DNA of 64,000 bases from Mycogone perniciosa. Taxonomy: Eukaryota; Ascomycota; Sordariomycetes; Hypocreales; Hypocreaceae. The stretch lies in assembly GCA_025331125.1 (NCBI GenBank), contig JAOALB010000070.1:186001-250000 (forward strand), in the 5' to 3' direction. The notes beneath the pieces are model-generated. The model worked only from the letters and a program-made list of their open reading frames with translations, did not search any database and was not told the DNA's origin. Made by a program: the position numbers and the translations under genes. Positions 55,787 to 64,000 of the stretch are shown here, in pieces (the stretch's first letter is position 1; every line of letters starts with the position of its first letter).

Positions 55787-57721
55787 ACGGAACCTTCGAC
55801 TCCTGGAACCCACTGTTTCATGGTTATGAAAAGCATGTAGTATGAGCGACGGCTGCGCGCGCGGAGAGCAGACCGGCTAATATGTTATACAATTCGAGTT
55901 CATCCCTCTTTGGATGAACAGTCGTGGGGAGTTCCTGGTCGACTTGTTGCCCGCCTTTTTCGCTTTCTGGACGAAACGTTTATACTGCCCTTTTAATGGA
56001 AACTGCTCTCCCCCCACCGAGCTGGACCGGTTTTGGCGTCCATGACGAATGTCTGCTGACGACTTGTTTTGGATTATGGACAGACAGTGATGGTGTCTTG
56101 ATGGAGGCTTTGTTTGTTTTCTACTTTGCGTTGACACTTGTTCGTTTTTCCCTGCAGACGCCAGCTGCTACTCCACTGGATCATGTATGTAGATTTTGCA
56201 TGTCTCTTGTGAGGCATGCCGTACGTAGACACATAGGATAAACAAAAGACCGCATTTCAACACGGACTGTCTCCACTTGTCTAGTGAGAACTATTCCTAC
56301 CACGACTTGATAGTCACGGACCTCTACAAACAATTGCTACATGAGGTATACCCTCACAGTCCAATCCCCCGTTCTTCTCGCCCTTGCGGCCTCAGTGTTG
56401 CTGTATCAGCCGATGCTGAGAGCGATGCTTTCCGAGAGGGCTTTTATAAGCGAGAGGGATGGAAAGTCTCGTCGAAGGGTATTATTTTGTGGCTGGAGTT
56501 GGAATGGAGGTTTCACGATGTGCGATTGGCTACTTGGGAGGGAGAGGGTTGAGGCTGTAACGTTGACAGGCACTTGTCTGCGTGGCATTTAACGACTGAA
56601 AGAAGCATAATTCATTCGTACGTTTCTCTGTAAGAGAGTTTCGACAATTCATGCGCCACACGGATAGGAGCGGCTACCGGACTCGCCGTGATTTCCTATA
56701 ATGGCACGTCTGGCCGATAATAATGATGGATAAAACCCTAAAATGGAACAGCACTGCGCTGAAGCTCATCAGATGACTTGAGCGATGCGGGTGATTTGGA
56801 TTGTGATATTGGCGGTGGCGCATCGCCCCCGCTGCCTGTGGAACGCAATGCAAATTCAGGTGCCACATCACAGACGAGATCTGTGATGGTGGTGGTGATG
56901 GTGATATGGCAGGATTTGGAAATGCTTGCAATGTGTTTGATGCGGAGATCTTGATGGGCTGGCAGCTTTTTTTTTTATTATCATCATTTTTCTATTCGTC
57001 GGCTTGTGCATTGTTATTGCATGATCCAGTTCCCCAGCCATTGAAGCCCGGCTGGCTGTAATACCTGGAGAAGTATCAATAATAGGCTGCCTTGTCCGGT
57101 TTCTGCATCTTTCTTTGCCAGCGATGTATTACATATCCGATATTCACGAGCTACATTCAGGAATTGCGCCCAAAACATCGAAAACGGGCATCAATATCAC
57201 TCAATAGTCCGAAACTTCATTGGTAATCCTTCGCACCCACCGAGAGCATCTGTTCCCATTAACGTTTGAGGCTTGAGGTGGGACGACCGAAATGGTGACT
57301 GTCACGAGGGCAGGTTCTCTCGATGCGTCACTCTCGCTAACGTAAGCCTATGTGTCTCTCCCTGTTCTCTTCTCGGCAAGTGGACTCCGTTGATGCTACA
57401 TTGTACATTGCCGCCTAGCAAAGTGTCATCTGCAGTCGACGACATTATGCGTAAGGGAGGCACGGAGTACAGCCCCTACAGCTACGCATCAGTTGGGCTG
57501 CATGTGAAGATGGGAGGGCCTATAAAGAGGCAGGCAGCGGCCCTCTGTCCTCCAACTTGAATCCCATTCTCAACCCGCATCTGCACACTTACACACACAA
57601 TCACCCTCATTCTTACCATCATCGCCATCATCATACATATACAATCCATCTATTTCATCACCTCGTTGCCCTCCAGTGGTCGGGTATTACCTTGCAAAAC
57701 AACCAAAACCTCGCCTTCACC
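55787..57721. other. Intergenic region between GH16 and M4 peptidase genes
   Basis: No supported gene. Short frames near 56277-56592 overlap in several phases and lack motifs. There is a T-rich run at 56969-56978. TATAAAG at 57521-57527 is about 195 bp upstream of the peptidase ATG. The leader 57560-57720 is C/A-rich with CATCAT-type microrepeats. Confidence 0.5.
57521..57527 (+). promoter_or_regulatory. Possible TATA box of the M4 peptidase gene
   Basis: TATAAAG, 195 bp before ATG 57722, followed by a pyrimidine/adenine-rich leader. The assignment is from position only. Confidence 0.35.
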
Positions 57722-59083
57722 ATGGCTAGCCGATGCTATATCGTCCCGCCTCACCTCCTCCAGGCCATCGCCAACTCCACCCACAACTCGGAGAGCATCC
57801 GCAAGTCGGCTGAGGCGGCCCTTGTTTCTCGTGAACGGGTCACCACCCTACGCCAAGAACGCCTTGCTGCTGTGAACCTGAGCCTCCGTGAGAATCGGCC
57901 CCTCCCTGCTGCTCGTCCGTTTGTGCCCACAGAGGTCCTTCGTCATCTCTCCGAGTCCGAGCATGTGGATGAGGGTACCCGTGTGCGTGCCCAGAGGGAC
58001 CTTGACCACTGTCTGGCTGTGACTGCTCGTGTCGAGTCTGCCCATGAGCAGGTCCAGCTGTTGGAGGCTGAAGCTGCGAAGAAAAAGGACGCACCATATC
58101 GAGCCGTCTATGATGCCAAGCATACCTTCAGCGAGACCGACCTGCCAGGCAAGCTGGCTCGAGCTGAGGGCGAAGAGGCAGTCAAGGACAAGGCCGTCAA
58201 TGAAGCCTATGACAATGTTGGAACTGTCCTCGACTTCTACAAGGACAAGTTTAAGTGGAAGTCCATCGACAACAAGAATATGGATGTCATCAGCTCTGTC
58301 CACTTTGGACGCGAGTACGAAAATGCCTGTAAGTGACATGCAATCATGATGACTGTGATGACTGGGTGACTGACTGACTGGGCGCAGTCTGGGATCCTCA
58401 GGAGCGACAGATGGTCTTTGGAGACGGCGGCGACTTCTTGAACAACTTCACCGGCTGCATCGATGTCATTGGGCACGAGTTGGCGCATGCTGTTACTGAG
58501 CACACCAGCCCCCTCGACTACCAGGGCCAGCCCGGCGCCTTGAATGAGCACGTATCTGACGTGTTTAGAATCATGATAAAGCAAAAAGTCCAAGACGAGA
58601 AATCCGACAAGGCTGATTGGCTCATTGGAGAGGACTGCATTCTCCCTGGTGTCAAGGGTGTTGCTCTGCGCAACATGAAGGCCCCTGGCACAGCATACGA
58701 TGACCCCCGTTTTGTAAGTGAATCTACGGAGTACTGACTAGTGATTCATGTTTTTGCTAATACTCTTGCAGGGCAAAGATCCTCAGGTCGACAACATGAC
58801 CGACTTCAAGGAGATGTACGATGACAATGGCGGAGTCCACATCTTCTCGGGCATTCCAAACAAGGCGTTCTACCTGGTATCTGTTGAATTCGGAGGCTAC
58901 TCGTGGGAGAAGGCTGGCCAGATCTGGTGGAAGACGATGCGGAGTGGCAGGATCCCCGAGAGATGCACGTTCCTTCAGTTCGCTGATGTGACGGTCGACA
59001 TTGCCAAGGAAGAATATGGCGAGGGAGATGCCAAGAAGGTTCGCAAGGCTTGGAATGATGTTGGTGTGAGCAGGAGCATCTAG
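57722..59083 (+). CDS. Protealysin-like thermolysin-family (M4) metallopeptidase
   Basis: A zinc endopeptidase of family M4. Exons 57722-58328, 58388-58713 and 58772-59083 give 414 residues. Zinc ligands are in HELAH (232-236) and Glu256 (GALNEHVSDVF); the His of NGGVHIFSGIP (His334) matches the transition-state His of thermolysin. The N-terminus (RCYIVPPHLLQAIA) has the short propeptide with the PPL-type motif of protealysins. There is no signal peptide, so it may stay in the cytoplasm or leave by an unusual route. Charged helical residues ~20-150 (VRAQRDLDHCLAVTARVESA) are longer than in bacterial protealysins. M4 enzymes are mainly bacterial, so ancient transfer into fungi is likely. The two introns show it is a settled nuclear gene. 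Confidence 0.9.
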
Positions 59084-59790
59084 GGGAAGCCGAGCGACTG
59101 GTGCAACGCCCTATGAGATTTACTCCTGAATTGCGGATTCTTTCTGCTCGTCGTCGTACCTGGGAGTTTGAATTGCCGTTAGCATAATCAACAAGGATTA
59201 TTATATCAAGTTTGCCTGACAATGACTACCACCATGACAAATGCCTGGTAAGCCAATAGAGGGGATGTATATCCTCTTAGATACGAAGTAATTGAGATGC
59301 TTGTACGACCCATGGCTTGCGGCATGCTCGGAAGATGCCGTACGCGTCATCGTCTGGTAACAATCCTACTACGGCGAGTATTTATTAGTCGGTTGTGCCC
59401 CTCTGTCATCCTCGTCGGATTACATTTAATCGATGGTAGGAAAAGTACTCCGTATGCCTCCCTCAGGCCGATATCTTGAGCGAGACGGACCCGACAAAAA
59501 TGGCCGATGACCTTCCGCATCTCCCAAAATGACATAGGAAGCAGAAAGGCAGGAGCGCGGGTTGGGGTTGATGACGCGGTGAATGGGTCGGGAAGTTGGG
59601 AAGGTGCAATCCTGTCTGCCCGTGACCAGGCCATCTAGCAATTTGTTGGCTCACTAGACATTGAAGGTTTGCTTTCATCAAAATGACATCTCCAGTCTTT
59701 TTCTATGAGAGAAACTGCCTTTCAAGTGGTTCGAAGCGTCGATCAACGCTAGGTCTCTGGCATTGAGCATTGAGCACTCCCCGTGAAGCA
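59084..59790. other. Intergenic region before the Mer3-like fragment
   Basis: No helicase-like coding sequence is seen here, although the missing N-terminal half of Mer3 would be expected just upstream of 59791. There is one exact 9-mer copy at 59446-59454. An alanine/serine-type frame begins at 59791. Confidence 0.5.
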
Positions 59791-60896
59791 ATGGAGCCAC
59801 GGACCAGCTCAACGGCTTCGCCACCATCAGCAACGTCAGCTCTGAGCCATTCAGCAGAGACCGCATCACTGGCCTCTATCACTGCTAGCAGTCCGCAGAC
59901 ATCAGTATCCCCGCAATCCTCTACTGCTTGGGCAAAGCCAGGTCCCTCGGGCAGCAATGAGATCCAGCTTCGGTACAAGCTCTCACTGCCAACCTACAAG
60001 ACACTATGCACCATCGAGAAATCCCCCGAGAGGCGTCATGTGCTGCAAACCGCCTGCCGGGCAACCGAATTCCGGTCATTTCCAATCAGGCAGGTTGAGA
60101 GGGCCCTGTTTCGGGAAATCAACGACCATACCGCAATCCCATACCCCCTAGGCGAACCCGTCACCCAGCCGTGGCACAAAGTCTTCTTGCTTGTCCAAAT
60201 TGATCTTTTACGATCGGGTTGGCCGAACAAGATTTCTGCCAACGGTCGCAAGGAGCTTTTCCGGGAAAGCGGCCGCATTTACTCCCTGCTCGATCAAGTG
60301 CTCAGATGTCTGGTGGATATACTTGGTCAGAAGCAGGATGGCCGGGGAGTTACTGTTGCGTTGGACGTCCTGAGAAGCGTCAAGGCCAAAGTTTGGGAGG
60401 GCAATGAAATGGAATTGTTGCAGGTGGACGGTATCGGTGCGGCCAAAATGAGAAAGCTAGTCGATGCGGGAGTCAAAACCATTAAGCAATTGTCCTCCTT
60501 GGAGTTCTATCACATTGAACGATTGCTCAGCCGAAACCCACCTTTTGGACATCAGTTGCTGCATCAACTGTCGAGCTTTCCGTCTCTAGTCTTCCGAGTG
60601 GAGGTCATTTCCAGGTATTCACCGCCGAATCGCGCCAGTCTTGGATGGTAAAAGTGGTCTTGTCCTACAGCAATGAGAGCCTACCAACATGGTGTAAGCG
60701 GATCCCATACATAACCTTGGTCATTGAGGGCAGCGATGGCCGGCTCGTCGGGTTCTGGCGAGGGCTTGCGAAGAAATTAACCGGCTGCAAGATGATGGTC
60801 ATTTGTGTTGATGCTGAGAAAGGGGAGTCTCTCAAGGCGACAATGGCCTGTGAGGATATTGTGGGAACCATTATCCGAAAGACATTTAGCATCTAA
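59791..60896 (+). pseudogene. Truncated, frameshifted Mer3/HFM1 meiotic helicase (Sec63 part only)
   Basis: The product matches the C-terminal Sec63-type half of Mer3/HFM1, the helicase that promotes meiotic crossovers. The frame from 59791 opens with a Ser/Thr-rich segment, then reads EFRSFPIRQVERALFREIND, VTQPWHKVFLLVQIDLLR and the helix-hairpin-helix GIGAAKMRKLVDAGVKTIKQ to LLSRNPPFGHQLL. It stops at 60651. A frame shifted by one base takes over near 60635-60650 (SWMVKVVLSYSNESLPTW) and runs to 60896. No GT-AG intron fits that short join, so a frameshift is the simplest reading. The two RecA helicase domains are missing, and no upstream remnant is visible in this window. A duplicated partial copy with the full gene elsewhere is as likely as loss of the only copy. 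Confidence 0.7.
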
Positions 60897-62785
60897 GGGA
60901 GGATGTTCAAAGGATACTGACACACATGTCTCAATTAGCTCTCATGATGTGAATCTAGGTTTGTCTTGAGCTCCTGTCCAATACAAATTGCTACATGATT
61001 GACAATGTAGGAGAAACAACAACAATGAGTGATGTTGCCAGGAAATTGCAAGGGACTTCCGATTGCATTGGCTTGCAGATTAGAAACGAACCAACCTCAC
61101 CAAACTATTTCTGGTGAGCTGTGCGAGTGTAAGGTGGACCTGGGCTTTTTTATCTCGATCTGAACGACCCTCCCATGCGATACCCAGTAATATACGGAGC
61201 ACTCTCAAGCCAATTTGTTGAGCCGCATAAGACGGAGCAAACGACGAGCCGATTCAGCCTGAACAGGCCTCTGTTTGTGGTTGCAAACTTACCCTAGGCG
61301 TTCCTTTATACGACGGAGGGCGAGAACTACCAAAGCATGTGCAATATCCCACCGCCTGCTTGTTGACCGGATTGTTCTCCCGATGAATAGAAGCGCCGTC
61401 CGTGCGATCCTGGACCTGTCGAGACTCTTCACGCATCTAGGCTGGCTGGGCTGAAAGCTTGATTTTGCCTTATGGTTCAGTCGACTGACCCTTGCAGAAG
61501 CGCGCTATCAAGTTGATAAATTACTAGCAGTTCAGCCCCAGATCTTTTTTTGGGATGGCACTCGATGATCCCCGAATCATGTTTGCAGTGGATACGATGT
61601 ACGCTTTAGCACGAGCTTATTGGAGCGATTTCGAGCGACGATCCGTGTCAATCAATTTCCTTCAGAAAAGGTCTCATATCAAGCTTAAGTCAAGCTTGTT
61701 TGCGCAGGCCTAGCCGGCATAAACTTGCATCAGCCGTTAATTGGAGCCACCGCCACGTACGGAGTATATGGGAACGGGAGGAACTGATGGCCTTGTGAAC
61801 TGTTAGGCAACAGTAGCTTGGTGACTGATGATACCTCGATATTCCCGCCTGACAACGCCCGCTTCTGGCGATTGCCCCCTTCAGTCGGAGAGCTCAGATG
61901 TCAATAAATTGACAGCCATCTCAGGAGCGGTGTGCCAGTTCGAAATGGAGATCGTCTGCTAGTATGCTGGTCCAGCCCGGACCACTCAGTAGCCCAACCA
62001 ACCTCTTCCAAACAAGATGAAAAAAACTATCGGTCTCCCTCGCCCACATGGCCTGGTGAGCTGAATACTATCTATCTCCACTTGGAATTTCCGAAATCAT
62101 CTCCCAATTGACTTCGGTTAGTTCCGTTGGTAAACATTAAATCTCCGTCGCTAATCTACGATGCTTACAAGGGCAGTTCGCGGGTATGACCCTTTTGCCG
62201 CAATAGTCGGAGTCAGCTCTGGTTTGTTGCGACAGCGCAAGACAGCATATTTGCTCTGTTGGCCGGACAGCATGCCACGCGAAAATAGCCAAAATGGCTG
62301 GGAACACCGTCGGTAGTTCACGCCACCCTTTTTGAGGACCCTGGTGTAAGGCTTTCTGCAATATGCCAACACTGCTAGGCGAGATGGGCTGAAGTGACTA
62401 GTGTCGCCCCGGAACTCGCGCCAGTCAAACCGTTCTCCTGTTTCCCCAATGTGCACTTTCGTGGCGTTCTACTTGGCCAAACCTCCCTGGGGCTGTTCAC
62501 ATACGAAGTGGACTGTGTGATAGCTTTGGTTGAGCCTCCATGGTTGCCATGTCCGAACCCCAGGCTGCCCCAGTCGAGCTGTGCGGCTCTGAGTCAAGGA
62601 CTGCAACCCTCCCTCCAGCTGCCTGGTCAGTGGTTGCATATAAGACAAGTTCAGGCCCCATACAGATTTTCCCGTTGTACTATTCCTCCGGCAGAGCAAA
62701 TCTTTCAATCCTACGGAGTATTTCGCGGTAATCCTCTGCCGCCTCTCGATAGACACACTTCCCCTCTACTTCTCCTGTTCACACC
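60897..62785. other. Intergenic region before the wall-protein gene
   Basis: No supported gene. Exact 9-mer copies lie at 61758-61766 and 62712-62720; the latter is only 66 bp before the ATG of the next gene. TATAAG at 62639-62644 is a possible promoter element. Minus-strand frames at 62137-62456 lack recognisable features. Confidence 0.5.
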
Positions 62786-63697
62786 ATGGTCGTTTACTCT
62801 ACACTCCTCCTGGCTGTTGCTGGGTTCGTTGCTGCGGACAGTCTCAATGGCCTGAACATCGGGGCGATGTACCTGCCCGGTAATACTCTTCCCGGCAAGG
62901 GCTCGGCTGCCTTTGTCAGTCTCGCCGGTGGTTCCTGTGGCATCGCCCAGACTACATGCGACACCGGCTGCATGCCTTTGGGCGGGCACTGCTGCGGCTT
63001 GGGCAACGGAGCCTACTGTGACGCTACCGACAGTTGCGTGGCTGACGGATGCTGCCCTATCGGAAAGGTTTGCAGTGGTGCTCCCACCGGCTGCAAGAGT
63101 GGTCGGGAACTCTGTGGCGAGTTCTGTGTGACGACGGGCACTTGCAACGGCGGTGGTGGCTCCGGTGGTGGTGGTTCTGGAGGCGGCTCCGGCTGCCCCA
63201 GTGGCTATGAAGCCTGCGACAATGAATGTATGCCTAATGGCAGTGTCTGCTGCCATAACGGCTACCACTGCAACGCCGGCCAGACTTGCACAAGCGACTA
63301 CAAGTGCACTCAGGGCAGTGGCGGAAGCGGTGGTGGTGGTGGCGGAAGCACCGTGGGCGGCAGTCAACCCACCGGCGACAGCTCGCCTCAGCCAACTACT
63401 TACAGTCTCTCTCCCGACCCAGTGCCTTCTCCAACACCTACAGACTCGTTCCCTGGTGGCGACTCTAGCACTGCTTCTGGCAGCCAGCCCACTGGCAGCA
63501 GTGGTGGTGGTGGCGGTAGCAACGGTGGTAATGGCAGCAGCGGAGGCAGCGGCAGCGGCAACGGAGGTAGCAGTGGGAGCGGAAATGGAAGTGGAAGTGG
63601 AAACGGTGGTACTAACAGACCGCCATCAAATGCTGGCGTCGTCAACGCCCCTAATGCCCTTGGTGGCCTCCTGGCTGTTGTGGCGATGATGCTGTAG
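62786..63697 (+). CDS. Cys/Gly-rich GPI-anchored cell-wall protein
   Basis: A 303-residue single-exon surface protein. A signal peptide (VVYSTLLLAVAGFVAA) leads into a Cys-rich head with granulin-like CC pairs (MPLGGHCCGLGNGAYC; DGCCPIGKVC). A Gly/Ser linker follows, then a second Cys cluster (SGYEACDNECMPNGSVCC). The last ~120 residues are Gly/Ser-repetitive, and the protein ends in a hydrophobic stretch (APNALGGLLAVVAMML) that fits a GPI signal. No enzyme motif is visible. The cysteine number suggests a disulphide-stabilised wall or adhesion protein, or a masking protein. The ATG context and leader support this start. The family is common in ascomycetes but uncharacterised. Confidence 0.85.
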   Translation: MVVYSTLLLAVAGFVAADSLNGLNIGAMYLPGNTLPGKGSAAFVSLAGGSCGIAQTTCDTGCMPLGGHCCGLGNGAYCDATDSCVADGCCPIGKVCSGAPTGCKSGRELCGEFCVTTGTCNGGGGSGGGGSGGGSGCPSGYEACDNECMPNGSVCCHNGYHCNAGQTCTSDYKCTQGSGGSGGGGGGSTVGGSQPTGDSSPQPTTYSLSPDPVPSPTPTDSFPGGDSSTASGSQPTGSSGGGGGSNGGNGSSGGSGSGNGGSSGSGNGSGSGNGGTNRPPSNAGVVNAPNALGGLLAVVAMML

Positions 63698-64000
63698 AGG
63701 CAGCATATCACAGCCTGTCTATACGACTTATATGGAGGAAGTATACGACGTGAGGATTTATTGACGGAATAAGTGATGGATGATATGAGACTGGAGTATG
63801 GATGATACCGTTTACCCTTGGAGATGGTCAGATGAGGATTACGCTCGGGTTTTGGAATTTAATATGGGCATGAAACAGCGATTTGCATACATTACTTTTA
63901 GTTACCTTCACATCAAGATTTACGATTCGTGTTAATACGCATGTGCCTACAATTCTTCGCATGCCCTTGAGCTTTACTCTTGAAATTTGCTACGATGCCA
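63698..64000. other. 3' flank of the wall-protein gene
   Basis: The 3' UTR and flank to the window end. AT-rich, with TGATGGATGATATGAG-like short repeats near 63773-63790. No gene is seen. Confidence 0.5.

Noticed and set aside
56277..56592. Overlapping short frames with a hydrophobic start
   Set aside because: Two phases overlap with no clear signal peptide cleavage site or Cys pattern; more likely the GH16 3' flank.
57840..58339. Antisense frames over the M4 peptidase
   Set aside because: Shadow of the peptidase exons, which carry the HELAH and GALNE motifs on the plus strand.
62711..63367. Ala/Thr-rich antisense frame over the wall-protein gene
   Set aside because: Arises from Gly/Ser/Cys codons read on the other strand; no motif.

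Overview
This is nuclear DNA of a filamentous ascomycete, most likely a Sordariomycete of the order Hypocreales. The order is inferred from gene structure and protein style, because no rRNA or other barcode locus is present. Genes on both strands carry short GT-AG introns, mostly 50-75 nt, with CTGAC or CTAAC branch sites. The products are typical fungal housekeeping proteins.

Layout. From 1 to 22 kb the window is gene-dense: the tail of an unknown gene, beta-tubulin, mitochondrial ribosomal protein uL6m, Met22/Hal2 phosphatase, Fmc1, a 1215-residue low-complexity and coiled-coil protein, Aha1, a Swf1-type palmitoyltransferase, Rap1 and a nitrilase-family hydrolase. A Kar5/Tht1 karyogamy protein follows at 21.5-23.4 kb. 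From 23.4 to 31.7 kb the DNA is gene-poor and accessory in character. It holds a secreted protein whose 3' end looks broken, a cytochrome P450 relic and a small Cys-rich ORF. From 31.8 to 48.8 kb housekeeping genes return: an SREBP-type bHLH factor, Icp55, Dbf4, Atg12, PanB, Ubc8, a Saf4/CCDC130 splicing factor and a SIRT5-like sirtuin. Between 48.8 and 64 kb genes are sparse: a Crh-type GH16 transglycosylase, a protealysin-like M4 peptidase, a truncated and frameshifted Mer3/HFM1 fragment, and a Cys/Gly-rich GPI-anchored wall protein.

How genes relate. Several products act in mitochondria (uL6m, Fmc1, Icp55, PanB). Several serve the chromosome cycle or nuclear fusion (Rap1, Dbf4, Kar5, the Mer3 relic). 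Two are cell-surface proteins. Nothing resembles a biosynthetic cluster. Many genes are paired head-to-head (met22/fmc1, swf1/rap1, icp55/dbf4, panB/ubc8) or tail-to-tail.

Most notable observations. (1) The ubc8 gene appears to need exons of 8, 3 and 1 nucleotides. Codon Met29 seems to be assembled from three exons, one of which is a single T. (2) The 9-mer TACTCCGTA/TACGGAGTA occurs exactly 24 times by eye, only outside coding exons, against about 0.5 expected by chance. (3) Decaying genes (Mer3/HFM1, P450, the secreted-protein tail) lie in the gene-poor stretches. All coordinates and exon joins were worked out by hand from the sequence.
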